Assembly: GCA_023053685.1 (NCBI GenBank)
Contig: JALIGW010000002.1
Location: 39,950,720 to 40,014,719, forward strand
Length of the DNA: 64,000 nucleotides
From: Diadophis punctatus similis
Lineage: Eukaryota; Chordata; Lepidosauria; Squamata; Dipsadidae
Direction of reading: 5' to 3'
Position numbers and translations under genes: made by a program. The notes under the pieces were generated by a model. It was not told where the DNA came from, did not search any database, and saw only the letters and a list, made by a program, of their open reading frames with translations. Positions 10,566-22,512 of the stretch are shown here, piece after piece (positions within the stretch are counted from its first letter, which is position 1; every line of letters starts with the position of its first letter).

Positions 10566-11604
10566 GCGTACATATGTTAGTTATGCTTTGTTATTAAAGC
10601 ATCAAAAATCTAACTGGGTTGCTAATGAAATATTTTCTGTCTATCACAATTAAAACTCTATTTTCCAACACTACTTTAAAACTATGATACAAAATGTTTC
10701 ATATCAAGACAATATACCTGTACTAAAGTTGAATCTTAATAATCTGCTCTCCGGGAGATATTCAATGTATTTGTTGCCTCAATCTTCTTTTTGTTCAACT
10801 CCAAAGGAACTCACATTAACTCAAGGTAAAGATACTAGCAAGACAATAATAACTACAGTTTTCTCTTATCTGATTGTTCTACATAACAAGTCTACCATTA
10901 TCCAGCAACTGTAAATTGAATCATTTTAAATAAAGCTCTTAATCTTTTATGTCCACACGCCTTCAATCTTGCCTTGATCCCATCCAAAGGAAAGAAGAAG
11001 TGTAAGATGATAACTATGAATAGATCACAGGAATGCAATTTTTCCTAAAGTAACCCCAGATTTTTTTTCCTATAGAACATTTGTGTGCTAAATACTTGAA
11101 TGGGTATTGGGGGGAAACTATTTTAAAATTGATGTGCAGAATCAATCCTATCACGAGACAGAGTGGACTGGCTGTCTCAGGCCTTAGATTTTAGGGTTAA
11201 TATTAGGGGTCGGTAATATATTGTAGGTGAATTATGAAGCTCATTGTTGCTGTTCAAACAAAATGCCTTCCCTTAGATGTAGCAGAAGAGAATAAAGATT
11301 CTTTCCCCTCCCATTAGTTTTTCAATATTGAATGGAAGAAGACTTTGCCTGTCCTGTTCTAATATTAACCTTTGAGTTATTGAGAAGAAAAATCATTTAA
11401 GTTTTATTATCTCTGCATTCAAAGGCCACCTGTGTAATGTAAGTAGATATGGAGTTAGGTTGCTTAAATTCTGCTGCCATCTGGAGGCATGATTAAGAAT
11501 CAAGGTGTATTTTGATTTACAAAAGTATAAATTTTGAATATTTGAAATCCCAGTGTTCGTTGATTCAAAAGGATCTAAAAGCAACTTATCTTAGGAGTAT
11601 GTCT
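10566..11604. other. No recognised feature
   Basis: AT-rich sequence. A short plus-strand open frame of 76 codons at 10684-10914 has no recognised similarity and is probably chance. Confidence 0.5.
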
Positions 11605-11658
11605 GTATGTACACACATGTGTGCGTGCGCGCACACACACACACACACACACACATAC
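11605..11658. repeat. Alternating purine-pyrimidine tract / (CA)n
   Basis: Fifty-four consecutive bases alternate purine and pyrimidine: a GT/AC mosaic, then GTGCGTGCGCGC, then (AC)13. This is a classic Z-DNA-prone microsatellite. Confidence 0.93.
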
Positions 11659-11789
11659 TGATTTCATAGAGACCTATTTATAAGATCATTAAGAGTTGAC
11701 ACTAACTTGATGACACAGAATTATCAATAAGCAACATAAATCAAATGGTAAATAAACGTTTAATTTTGGATTAAAATTTTGATGCAAAA

Positions 11790-11925
11790 GGCCTTTGAAA
11801 AGTTTTTAAGATGATGTTGGATAACCATTTGTCTGAAGTGGTGTAGGGTTTCCTGCCTAAGCAGGGGGTTGAACTAGAAGACCTCCAAGGTCCCTTCCAA
11901 CTCTGTTATTCTATTCTATTCTAAA
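11790..11925 (+). mobile_element. CR1 LINE 3' end with (ATTCT)n tail
   Basis: Sense copy of the repeat seen antisense at 1-268. It contains GGATAACCATTTGTCTGAAG, GCAGGGGGTTGAACTAGAAG and GGTCCCTTCCAACTCTG, and ends in three ATTCT units near 11908-11922. Confidence 0.9.
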
Positions 11926-11965
11926 ATGGAGGGAAGGTGCAAATGTTATTATAATTATAATCTTA

Positions 11966-12190
11966 CAGGTAGAGTCCTCAGGTTATAACCACTCTTTCAG
12001 TAACTGGTCATAGTTACAACAGGATTGAACCCAGAGTACTTACAACCAGTTCTCAAAGTTGTATCTGTTGTAGCACCTCATGATCATGTGATCACAATTC
12101 AGGCTCTTGGCAACTGGCTCACAACAGTTTCAGCCTCCCGCAATTATGTTATCACTATTTGTGACCTTCCCTGCTAGGTTTCCTGTAAAC
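11966..12190 (+). mobile_element. TA-flanked TIR element (pogo/Tigger-like), left part
   Basis: Starts with TA then CAGGTAGAGTCCTCAGGTTA. It continues with blocks shared with the elements at 32,782 and 37,562, such as CATGATCATGTGATCACAA. The right terminus was not found, so this is a partial or diverged copy. Confidence 0.6.
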
Positions 12191-12616
12191 GAACTCAATA
12201 GGGAAGCTAGCAGGGAAGGTTGCAGGTCACTCCTACAGCTTTTTCTCCAGAGGTTTCCCACTATGGAGTACAAGATCCTAGGGAACTCATACTTTGAAGC
12301 ATACCCCACCCTCCGGCCTGGACTCCAGAACATGCACCCACCCATAACAGCCTGTCCACCCGCCCACAACCTCTTCCTACAGCCTCTGTCAATCTGCCTA
12401 TGGCCCCCACTAACCCATCCATAGCTGCCATTGACCAGACCATAAATGCCTATGCCCCACCCAATTGCAATACCTGCTAGCCTGCCTGCAACCTCTGCCG
12501 GCTTGCCCATGCTCTTTAAGACAAAAACCTAGGGAAGTGCTTTGTTTCATTAAGCAGTCCCCACATTTTTCCATATGGGGTCCATGATTGCAAAACTATT
12601 GAAAAGCAATGCGTTG
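12191..12616. other. C-rich unclassified sequence
   Basis: Contains a pyrimidine-rich stretch (about 12300-12510) with repeated CCCACCC- and CCTGCC-like words. It may be the interior of the preceding TIR element. No gene recognised. Confidence 0.4.
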
Positions 12617-12924
12617 CAGAGGTGGGTTTCAGCAGGTTCTGACCAGTTCTGGAGAACCGGTAGCGGAAATTTTGAGTAGTTCGGAGAATCAGTAAATACC
12701 ACCTCTGACTGGCCCCGTCCCCATCTATTCTCTGCCTCCCGAGTCCCCGCTGATCGGGACAAAATGGGGATTTTGCAGTAACCTTCCCCTGGAGTGGGGA
12801 GGGAGTGAGATTTTGCAGTATCCTTCCCCTGCCACGCCCACCAAGCCATGCCCACCAAGCCACACGATGCCCACCAAGCCACGCCCACAGAACCGGTAGT
12901 AAAAAAAATTGAGTCCCACCACTG
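12617..12924. mobile_element. hAT-like MITE with near-perfect TSD
   Basis: Left end CAGAGGTGGGTTTCAGC and right end TTGAGTCCCACCACTG, flanked by ATGCGTTG and ATGTGTTG (7 of 8 matching). An internal short tandem repeat of CCACCAAGCCACGC-like units sits at about 12834-12893. Confidence 0.88.
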
Positions 12925-12932
12925 ATGTGTTG

Positions 12933-14096
12933 GCATCCATACTATGCTCATGTCTCTGAGATCTCACTTAATCATACAATGCTGTATTTTATTTGGTTGA
13001 AGTCCAAGAACAGCTCAGAAAACTTCATCAAATATAGAGTGATGATAATGACAAAATCGTCCTTCTTCTCATCTTCTATAAGCTGCTGAGATTATACAAT
13101 CAGGTGTGCCAGCTGAACTTTGCTGGACTAAGCAAATGATTCAGATAACTTTGGGGTTCTGTTTGAATTTGATGATTTTGGGGCTGTTTGTTTGCTTTTC
13201 TGAGAGTAATTGTTTACCATACTTTGGCCATACTTGCAGTTGGAATTCCCCTTCCTTCCCCTGACTTTTCTTAATTTAGAATTGGCCCAAAGGCTAGAAA
13301 AGAGCACCAGCTCTGCTGTATAGTAACTAAACCACTGAGAGCAAAATTAACTTCATAAGTAGTAAATGCAATTATGAAATAGTTAAAGTAAATAAAAATG
13401 GATTTTCCCACCAATACTAACTAAAGCAGTGCAAGGAAAAATGACATCGGAAAATAAACTTACTATAGAAAATTATGCAATATATTATATTTCCTAATGC
13501 ATTTATGCAAATAATTCTGCCAAGCAGCTGCTTTTTTAAAAAAATAAGCAGCTATTTTCCCAGATAATATGGGAAACGAAACAATGGGAGTCATTCAAAA
13601 TAATTGGCATGTCATTGATGTTAGCAAGACCACAATTTAGAATTTCATGTAATACTTATGAAATCTGCAATGAAGCCTGCCCATAAAAATGTATCATGCC
13701 CAGGGTCTGATAATTTCAAACACAAACTAATATGTAACAAGTCTATTGTGACAATTGATTCCTTAAAATGTTCAATGCAAATACACAGGAAATGTGCTGC
13801 TGGTTATTCAAATTACTATTTGAAATAGAAAACACATTTTTTACATTTATTGAAAATGGTCTTGTTCAAATATGCCTCTAAATGAACTTTTTCTTCAACA
13901 AATATGCTTAAGTGTGTCAAATTACATTACAAATACTTGTGGTTGCAATAAGTTTGAGAGATTGGAGGAGAAGAAAACATTTTATCAAAACAGAAAATTC
14001 TTCTTCAAAACATATATATTTTCTTCCAACTTTTTCATTTTTATTTACATCCATTGTTTAACAAGCTTTGTAACCACTGCTAAAATCAATTACAGA
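12933..14096. other. No recognised feature
   Basis: AT-rich sequence without recognised repeats or coding potential. Confidence 0.5.
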
Positions 14097-14104
14097 GTTT
14101 AAAT

Positions 14105-14239
14105 TAGAGGTCTTCAAACTTGGCAACTTTAAGACTTGTGGACTTCAACTCCCAGAATTCTCCAGCCAGCTATGCTGGCTGGAGAATTCTGGGAGTTGAA
14201 GTCCACAAGTCTTAAAGTTGCCAAGTTTGGGTACCCCTG
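14105..14239. mobile_element. Near-perfect palindromic MITE (foldback), 135 bp
   Basis: The two arms are almost exact reverse complements: AAGACTTGTGGACTTCAACT in the left arm and AGTTGAAGTCCACAAGTCTT in the right, meeting at CCAGCTATGCTGG. The flanks GTTTAAAT (14097-14104 and 14240-14247) are a perfect 8-bp TSD, so hAT-type mobilisation is likely. Related palindromes lie at 5737, 56,852 and 62,981. Confidence 0.93.
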
Positions 14240-14296
14240 GTTTAAATTCTATACCAGTGATTACTTAGTCAGTGGCTCTAAAATGTTAATTTAGGG

Positions 14297-14430
14297 CAGA
14301 GCTATCAAACTCCCAGTCTGCATGCCAGATGTGTCATGCGCTGGCCACGCCCACGCCCAGTTTAGGAAAGGGGGGGAAGTCCTGATACATCACGTGATGC
14401 CGTTGTGACGACATGAGTTTGACAGCCCTG
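14297..14430. mobile_element. Short hAT-like MITE with perfect 8-bp TSD
   Basis: Left end CAGAGCTATCAAACTC and right end GAGTTTGACAGCCCTG are inverted repeats. ATTTAGGG flanks both sides (14289-14296, 14431-14438). It sits only 49 bp from the preceding MITE's TSD. Confidence 0.92.
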
Positions 14431-14438
14431 ATTTAGGG

Positions 14439-15951
14439 AATTGTTTAGCTGCAGTAAAATTGAGACCTTTCTATCAATTATAATAAATCCCCTGTTTCAA
14501 CATGTTTTTATACCTAAAACTAAGAAAGAACACAAATAGTTTTATTTTTTTACATAGATGAACAACTTTATAAATCAAATCAAATTTTTAAAAAATAACT
14601 AGTAGGCAAGTGATAAGTATATGTGAATTTTGTACCACTTTTCATATGATTTGGTACTTAATTTTAGGAAACATATCTGAAACTTCTTTTTTTCAAAGGG
14701 TTTCCTCTTGTGGCGTGTATTTTATGGTCAAGGTTCTTGCTCAAATTCTATTTGGTTTTGGATTGTGGATTTTAATGCATGTGTTGAAAAATTCAGTCAG
14801 TTATAAGCCTATAAGACAACAGTCTCAATATGTAGAATTTTGAGAGCATACAGTATTATCAGTAGTCTCACAAAATAGTTGCCATTGATGAGGTGAACAA
14901 ACACAAAAGCCTATATCATGGAAGGAAAGCCAAGTCAAAGGCTATCAGGTCTTCTCAAGTTTCTAAGTGGCTGTTAATGTACCAGAAGAATTGTTGGATA
15001 TACAATACAGGTTATGTTTTAAAGTTATGGCTTGCATGCCACACCTTTATTTAGTTAATTAAAAGAATATTTCTTTAAAAAGTAAAGCAAGAGTAAAGTG
15101 TTAGTAGACATACTGTTGTTACCCCCAAGTGCCACCCTAAAATTCCAAACATTAGGATGTGTGCTGCTCCTCTGTTTCTCTGGACTTTATGCAGAGATCT
15201 TTTTACTCCAATGTTGACCATGATTCCTGGGGAAAGAAATGGCCATTCTAGGCACTGTGTTTTGCATCCTCTATGCCAAAATTGTCTCTTACAAGATGGC
15301 CAAATTTTTGCTGCCATCTAAGTTAGGGTGAGTTGTTGTGGAGTATAAGCATTTTGAGGCTCATAATGTTATTGAATAATTTAATATTCCATAATAATAG
15401 TGTAGTGTAGTGTAGTATATTGTGTTTGTATATAAATTTTAAAGTAATTGTTTGCTAATTAGTATGGTTAGTTCTTTAAAGTTAATAAAGCATTGTTTTA
15501 TTTAATTTTAGACATTGTCAATGATCAGCAAATTGCATTGCTGATGGTACTAAAACATCACAGCTGCTCAGGGCTCTGTTGGTGATAAACATTAGATATC
15601 AAAGCAAAGACATCAACAGACATCAGAATTGTGAATGACGCAGCACTCTTAGCCTGAATGAGTTCCTCCAGGATTTCGGCTGCTAGGAAACAAAAAGAAG
15701 AAATGATTGAATTGAGGAAACTAGGACTCCTCCAGCCGTCTGGGATAATCATTCTCAATTAAGACTTAGAATATTTTTTGATAACAACAATGACTAATTT
15801 CAAGCTGGATTCTTGTCATCACTTTGATTCTTCTAAAATCACTCAGCAACAAAAGAAGTAAAATTCTAAAGTATTTAAATGTAAATGAAATATAATTATA
15901 AAAATATTAAGCAATACCCTTAAACATACCATAAAAGAATATAACATGGAT
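14439..15951. other. No recognised feature
   Basis: AT-rich DNA with several short chance open frames. A degenerate GTGTA repeat lies near 15405. No gene or repeat family recognised. Confidence 0.5.
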
Positions 15952-15958
15952 ACATAAT

Positions 15959-16536
15959 TGTTGTAAGGAATATAATTCTGGGTTCAGTTCCAAGTGGGGA
16001 AAAAGACACTGGATTCATGGAAGTTGCTTGGAAAGAAGGTTTAATGGTGGACAGGAGCACATGGCAGGAGCCCCTGTACAGAAAAGGTAGATTACATGCT
16101 TCCAGGTGTGGGTGAAGAAAAAAAGGAAAGAAGAGATGCTGAGTTCCTTGCTTTATACTCTCTCTTGGGCCCCTCCCTAACTGTTTTCTGTTCCTATATA
16201 GAAATGTATTCCATTGGCTGTCAGATTCCCAGGGGCATGCTGGGGCAACTCTTGTGGGCTGTCCCAAGTCCTAGGCTTGACTGATGTAATCTTCCCAGGT
16301 CCCATGTGGTGTAATGAAAAGGCTTTGGGATTCCTATTATGGTTCTTTGTTATGTAGAAGACTGTTTCAGGCTAGGTGGGAGGAATGTGGCAAGGGTGGG
16401 GGCAGGGAGCTGCAGGAAGCTGCTTTGTATTTAAAACATGTTTCTCTTTTCCTCATTCAGGGAAACATATTCTTTCCTTTTTCAATATTTCTTAGGATAT
16501 TTCATTTTTCTAAGAGGGGGTGGGTACTAACTTCCT
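15959..16536 (-). mobile_element. Candidate solo LTR
   Basis: A 578-bp block flanked by the 7-bp direct repeat ACATAAT (15952-15958, 16537-16543). On the minus strand the promoter order fits an LTR: a CCAAT box (16213-16217), then GTATAAAG (16151-16158), then the polyadenylation-type signal ATTAAA (16040-16045), with the 3' end at about 15959. The left terminus (TGTTGTAAGG on the plus strand) is TG-like, but the other end is not a clean CA. No internal coding region is next to it, as expected of a recombined solo LTR. It could also be unrelated sequence. Confidence 0.5.
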
Positions 16537-16543
16537 ACATAAT

Positions 16544-17739
16544 AATTTCTAAAATAGCAGTATTATTGAAAGCTTTATATACATCTGCACTTGCATTCTA
16601 ACACTGCACCCATTTATTTAAAAATGTGTCTCCTTATCTATTGTAACCTCAAATTATCTATATCAACGTCCTCCAATTTGATGCCTTCAGAAGAGTTGGA
16701 ATTACACTCGTGAAATTTGCAAGAGCCATTGACTGTGTTGACTGGGAATTCTTGTAATTATCCTTTCTATAAATTAGTAGTTTGGGAAGATTTGGTCTGT
16801 GTCATACACATAGAGAAATATATCCTTATCTCAATATAAAAAGACTACATTGTTTTCTTAAAGAATCTTAGAGAACTGTAGCCATGAATGACATTAGATC
16901 AAAATATAATGTAAATGTGAACTTTAGTTCTGCCTGCACTTTTGTCTCACCAATCTCCAATAATAAGCAGGTGGCAGATGTACTTTTGTATTTTTACAGG
17001 AACATTACTGTCTCTTTACTCTCCAGATTTAATTCCTTCAATGCATTGCTCAAGGAGAAAAATAAAGCCATGTAAATAAGAGAAGCATCATAAAAAATTC
17101 TTGCATTATACCATCAGATTCTTCTATTCTAAATAATGAGAATCAATTCAGGGCACAACTTGAATCTGCATGCACATTCATTTCACTTCACAGAACATCT
17201 TTGAGGTTGCTAGTATTAGTGCCTAGTCTTCTCTTGTTTCGATTCTCAAGTTCTTAACGATTTTTCAATCCTTATTCTGATTTACAGAGCTCTGCCATCT
17301 ATTGGTCCCAAGTGAGATTTAATAATATGAAGCATTCCATAAATAATAACAACTAGATTGTTCAGGCATTCCTTTGTGTCCAAATGTATATTTGCAGGTG
17401 GATAATCAGGATTGCACTCACCAAGCAAGCAAAAATCTAGCCTTTCATGTTATGAATCCCAGCAACCCAATATAAAATGGCCACCAAAGGCAGGGATTGG
17501 TGGGGTTGCCCAACAGGGAATATATCAGCCAATTGCATTTGAGCTGAAATACAGCAGGCAGACCAGGTTGCTCTGATTTCAACCTTGGAGGGAGGAAATC
17601 ATTATATAAAACAGGAAAATTCTTGCTTTCCCAAAAGCCAAGAGATCGATTGAGGACAATATACTCCATTCCTACCTTCCCAAAATGGTGAGTGGCAAGT
17701 TATTATGTTGGGGCAAACAGGAAATAGTGATCAGCCCTC
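16544..17739. other. No recognised feature
   Basis: Unclassified AT-rich sequence. No exon-like open frame. Confidence 0.5.
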
Positions 17740-17965
17740 AGCAGAATAGGCTAGAAAGCTAGTTCCTGTGATGTGGACATTATGTTCCTGTTAATACATC
17801 TCAAAATAGCATTTGCCTTTTTAGCAACTGAATCACACTAATGGTTGTCATTCAACTTGTGGTCTATTAAAACATATTCTTTTGACATGTGCTTCTGTCT
17901 AAATTGGTTCCCCCATTCTTTCTTCTTAGTAACAGAATTTTTGTTCAGTGTTACAGCTGGCCAAC
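17740..17965 (-). mobile_element. CR1 LINE 3' UTR fragment, antisense
   Basis: The order GCATTTGCCTTTTTAGCAAC, ATCACACTAATGGTTGTCAT, CAACTTGTGGTCTATTAAAA and TTTGACATGTGCTTCTGTC follows the antisense CR1 3' UTR. The block overlaps in content the antisense CR1 at 35,930. Diverged. Confidence 0.7.
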
Positions 17966-18000
17966 CTTCAATCTATCATGTTATTTTTCTGGGATGTTCT

Positions 18001-18053
18001 TTTCTTTTCTGTTCCGTTCCGTTCTGTCCCGTCCCGTCCCGTTCCATTCCATT
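18001..18053. repeat. (GTTCC/GTCCC/ATTCC)n microsatellite, left half
   Basis: Degenerate pentanucleotide repeat, continued after the hAT insertion at 18807-18840. The transposon landed inside it, and its TSD is ATTCCATT. Confidence 0.9.
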
Positions 18054-18806
18054 CAGGGGCGGGTTCCTAATTTTTTTACTACCACTCTGTGGGCGTGGCT
18101 TATTTTGTGGGTGTGGCTTGCCAGCCATGTGACCGGGTGGGCGTGGGCCTCGGGAGCTTGGCAGCAGCCAGAGAAGCAGGGGGACATTGCCCACCCGCAA
18201 TGCAGCCCTCTGCAGCGGGAGCAGCAAGACCGTGGCAGCGGTTCTTCTAGGAGGCTCCATCCAGCCTGAATGCTTCTCCTCATTCAATGATCCTAGGCTC
18301 CTGCCGCCCATTCCCTCAGCAGCTCAAGAAGCCTCGAACGTGCGAAAATGCCTGGGATCATCACCGCGCGTTTGTGGCTTCTCAGACTGCTGAAGGGAGG
18401 GGAACTGAGATAGGTCCTGCCACCCATTCCCCCTCCCCTCAGCATCTTGAGAAGCCTCAAACATGCAAAAATGCCTAGGATCATCACTGCGCATTCGTGG
18501 CTTCTCAGACTGCTGAAGGGAGGGGAACTGAGATAGGTCCTGCTGACCGTTCTTTCAGTGTCTCACTCACTCCCTCAGCCATCCTCCCCTGCTTGGACTC
18601 ACTGTGGGGTAGGAAGGCAGCACATGCGCAGTGCTGGAAGCTCAGCTTCTGGGCATGCGCAGAAGAAATTTTTTTTTAAGTTAATTTTTTTTAAAAAAAA
18701 TGGCGGCTCCCAGGCACCGGCAACCGACCGCACCGGTACTGTGATGTCACCAATGGGCCGCTACTGGTGCTATAGAGTGGACCGCACCAGTAGGAACCCA
18801 CCACTG
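18054..18806 (+). mobile_element. hAT-like MITE, main family, expanded to 753 bp
   Basis: Left TIR CAGGGGCGGGTTCCTAA and right TIR GTAGGAACCCACCACTG, with TSD ATTCCATT (18046-18053, 18807-18814). It is about 230 bp longer than the 28,601 and 34,116 copies because it has extra left-interior sequence and a tandem duplication of a block containing GAAGGGAGGGGAACTGAGAT. The TSD lies in a repeat, so it is less diagnostic than elsewhere. Confidence 0.9.
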
Positions 18807-18840
18807 ATTCCATTCCATTCCATTCCAATCCATTCCATTA

Positions 18841-19997
18841 TTTCCTTCTCTGACCTATAACTTGCTGCATTGGCTGTCTCATTATCACTGTTCTCTTTTT
18901 TCCTCTTCTGCTGAAAGAGCTTTTATATAATTGGAACAAATTTGGCCTTGAAGGTTAGAAATCTGTGCAGAAGCTTAATTAGAAGTAAAATATCATATGG
19001 AAAGAAAAGACAGCTTTGACAGAAGCAAGTTCACCTGCTCCAATTTTCCTCACCTGGATTTAAGGCATTCTAGTGACTCAATTTCCACTATAGTCCTTTT
19101 GTAGCAATGTGTAAATTGAAGCTTCTTCCAGGCAGTCATTGTGGACTTTTGTGTCCCAGAGGCCTCTAAAGTGACAATTTGTATAACCAGGCAATAGAAA
19201 AATCGTAGCAGTTAGATGCACTGCTGGATTGCCTCTGGATTCAGGAGAAAAAGGAGAAAAAAGAATTAAAGATGTTTTATCTCTAATCATTTCCATGAAT
19301 GCGCTGAACCAGTTTCACTGGAAAAATGGACACTCCAGTAATTTCAATGGTGGATTTTCCAGTGTGAAAGATATTATATGGACACCAAATACCGAAGAGG
19401 GGGTGGGAGTAGCGTGAAGGCAGCCATTTGTTTTCTGCAGTAACCCTGGTGATGCAGTGTCATAATATAACCTCCTTGAAAGGCCCTGAACTTTGGTCTA
19501 GTAAGATAGATTACTTATATTTGTCACAGCGGAGGGAGTGGGAGCAGTGTATAAAAGAAAGAAAAGTCTCTTTTTTTTACATATAAACCCCAATTATACA
19601 AATTTACATAGTATTTTCAGCTCAGCAACTCCTTAACTTTGCACTGGAGAATGAGGCTAAGTTATAAGGGTACTTATCAATCTGAGTCTCTATTGTGGGA
19701 ATCCCCCCTCCCAGAAGAATGAAATATTTGGAGGGGGTATTAAAAAGACAGGATAGAATATTTCCCCTAAAGGAGACATGGGAAAAAACCTTATGGGAAG
19801 CAGAAACCAGCCCCAAATTTCCTTGCCCCAAGCAGAAACTGAGGAGGCCAGTTTATATAAATGCAGATTTGGTATTCCATTCAGAAAGATTGGGTCAGGA
19901 AGAAACTTCATATAAGCAACACAATAAGCAACACAATCAAGCCAAAGGTTGACAAAATTAGCACAGACAAACTCCTAGGATTTGCATTTCCCCTTTC
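18841..19997. other. No recognised feature
   Basis: Unclassified, AT-rich. Several short open frames lack similarity that I recognise. Confidence 0.5.
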
Positions 19998-20005
19998 ACC
20001 TATAG

Positions 20006-20400
20006 CAGTGATGGCAAAAGTGACATGCAGAGCCATATCTGCCCACACGTGAGCCGTTGCCCTCGCTCAGCTCCAGCATTCATGTGCGTGCTGGCCAGCT
20101 GATTTTCAGCTCACGTGGAGGCTGTGGAAGGGCATTTTTGGCCTCTGGAAGGCCTCCGGGGGGCAGGAGAGGGCATTTTCGCCCTCCCCAAGCTCTAGGG
20201 ACGCCTCTGGAGCCTGGGGAGGGAGAAAAACAGACATACCAGGCCCACCCAAAGTTGGGAAATGGGGGAGCGGTGGGATCGTGTGCACATGCATGGGGGG
20301 CAGGGCAGCATTGAATTATGGGTGTGGGCACTCGAGCATGTGCAATAGCGCATGCACACATGCTTTTGGCACCCAAGGAAAAAAAGGTTTGCCATCACTG
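20006..20400. mobile_element. hAT-like MITE, second family (CAGTGATGGC)
   Basis: Left end CAGTGATGGCAAAAGTG and right end GGTTTGCCATCACTG. Flanks are ACCTATAG and GCCTATAG (7 of 8). Interior blocks such as GCAGAGCCATATCTGCC are shared with 23,323. No transposase. Confidence 0.9.
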
Positions 20401-20544
20401 GCCTATAGAGCCAACCATGACCCCTACATGACCCCATAGGAATCCAGAACATATAAAACCCACCCACTCTAAACTCCATTTTGTCAACTGTCCCAGAATC
20501 ACATGTGGTTGGTGGTTCTGCTTCATCAATAAAGGGAACCTTTC

Positions 20545-20738
20545 CAGTAGTGGGTTTCACATACCTTCGCTACCGGTTCGGAACTGTGAACGTGCGTGTG
20601 GCACTTCTGCGCATGTGCAGAACCTTCTGCACATGCGCAGATCATCCACAATTACATCTGGGTGGGTGGGCGGAGCCTCCCGCCGCCACTGCTACCGGTT
20701 CGCCCCATTTGGGGCGAACCGGTAGCACCCCACCACTG
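20545..20738. mobile_element. hAT-like MITE, short form, 194 bp
   Basis: Left end CAGTAGTGGGTTTCAC and right end GTAGCACCCCACCACTG. Perfect TSD AACCTTTC (20537-20544, 20739-20746). It contains CTACCGGTTCG near both ends and GCGCATGTGCAGAA in the middle, the motifs that link the short and long forms. Confidence 0.92.
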
Positions 20739-20746
20739 AACCTTTC

Positions 20747-22282
20747 TTTCCAATCAGCCTCCAGCCTCCATTTTATTTCCAGTGCCTTTCTCCCAGCTTG
20801 GAACTGGACCTGGATATTTCTTCCAACACTATTATATATCAAGAAAGAAGATATGAAGCCTTTCTAAGTTTTGTTTGCAAAGTACTAATGCTTTTTGATT
20901 GTTACCAAAAATCCAATAATTCAAAAGATACAATCGGGGATTACAAATTCACTTTTCTTTTCTGCTTTTTAAGGTCATAATGTCAGCATCTCTACTTTCA
21001 TAACAGTGAAGAAGTGAATGCAAACTATGGCCCAGAGAGATGAATCACAGAATTAATGTGTGAGTAGGCGTAAGTGTAGGCAGCTGAAATGAGGAGTGAA
21101 TAACAGAGCTTAAAATTGTCTATAAGCAGTAGCAGACTGCCATTCACTCAGGATGTTTTGGAACAGAAGCTAAGCAAACACAAGCTCTTTTTAAATCTCC
21201 CCAGCTACAATGAAAATTATCAGCTAGTTTGCTTTTAATGACAAGATTGGAAAGAGCTCCTTGGTAATAAAACCATGCCCAAAAAGAATTAAAGAAACAC
21301 TCCGTTTCTACCCAAAGTAAATGCAATCATCTTGAATGTAAAGGAAAGCCAGATTCATCACAACAATGAGACATACTTTAGTTTCTATTCAGGAAAACAG
21401 CCATCTGGCGATGATAGCATGGATGTTAAAACAAATAATAGGTAGATCTAGGAGAAGACGACTGTGGTTGAAAAATACTTTGCTTAATTAGATCAGCAAA
21501 TGTCATGTCAAAATAATCTACAGTTAGACAAAGGAGATGCCATTTAATTTGAGAAAAGTTTCTGTGCTAAAGATTGTTACAGGCTTATAATGGGAGATTG
21601 AAAAAAAGAGAATCAGAATTTCTAATTACTAGAACTTTGAATTGCCATATGTCCTATCTCTTCTGTGTTCTAACCTGAATATGTATATTATCTGCATGGA
21701 ATCAACCTATTTTGTTTGGCTCTTAGGCTCAAGAGGTGTATTCATTTTTTATAAGGTATAGGACGTTTTAGGCACAATTCTACACAAAGTGTTTTAAGAC
21801 AGATTTGTGCAGTTGTGTTGGGAAATATTGTAAGCTCTGCATTACAGGGTCAAATGAAGAATAATTTAAAGAGGTTTTTTTAAAAAAAACAAAACTTTTG
21901 GGAAATTATAACACAATAAAAAGGGATCAGAATTGTTAGACTTAAGAAAAAGATATAATGATGCAATGTTTCAACTACTGCAATCATTTGTTTTAGTTTT
22001 AATACACCACAGCACCAGTAATATTATGGTTCATGAAACCTATGTATGCATACACAGAAAGTGTGCAAGTGTGTAGTAGTGGCAGATACTTAAATACTTA
22101 TCAAGGGCTTTATTATTGGCAGCCTATATAAATGGACAGTTGGCAATCTGTCATGACGAGCAGAACATTTTTTATTTTTCTTTGAATCCTTTCCTTCCTC
22201 TCTGGTCAGTTAGGCATGATCCATCAAAGTCTGGTCATTCACCATCTTTGAGGATCTATATTGACCTTCATTGGTCTCTCTA
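20747..22282. other. No recognised feature
   Basis: AT-rich sequence without recognised repeats or exons. Confidence 0.5.
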
Positions 22283-22512
22283 TTATTGAGTGGTGCAGTG
22301 ACCTAGAGGTGGAGCTCTCACCTCACAATCAGGAGGCTGTGAGTTCGATCCTAAGTAGATGCAGATATTTCTCTTTCTGGGCACAATGAGGCTATATCTG
22401 CTGAACAAAACTCCACATTGGCGACAGGGCGGGCATCCGGCCAGTAAACACTCAGCTCCATTCAGTTGCCAAGACTCCATCCCACAAGGGATTATGGGGT
22501 CGTTAAAAGAAA
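22283..22512 (+). mobile_element. tRNA-derived SINE, sense
   Basis: The head GTGGTGCAGTGACCTAGAGG contains an A-box-like stretch, and GAGTTCGATCC is a B box. The body has GGCGACAGGGCGGGCATCCG. The tail ATGGGGTCGTTAAAAGA resembles the GTCG-type 3' end of Bov-B/RTE LINEs, which would supply reverse transcription (inference). It differs from the Sauria-type copies at 8488 and 44,786. Confidence 0.8.

Noticed and set aside
22283..22360. tRNA gene-like A and B boxes
   Set aside because: The sequence continues into a SINE body and tail and cannot fold into a normal cloverleaf, so it is a SINE head and not a tRNA gene.
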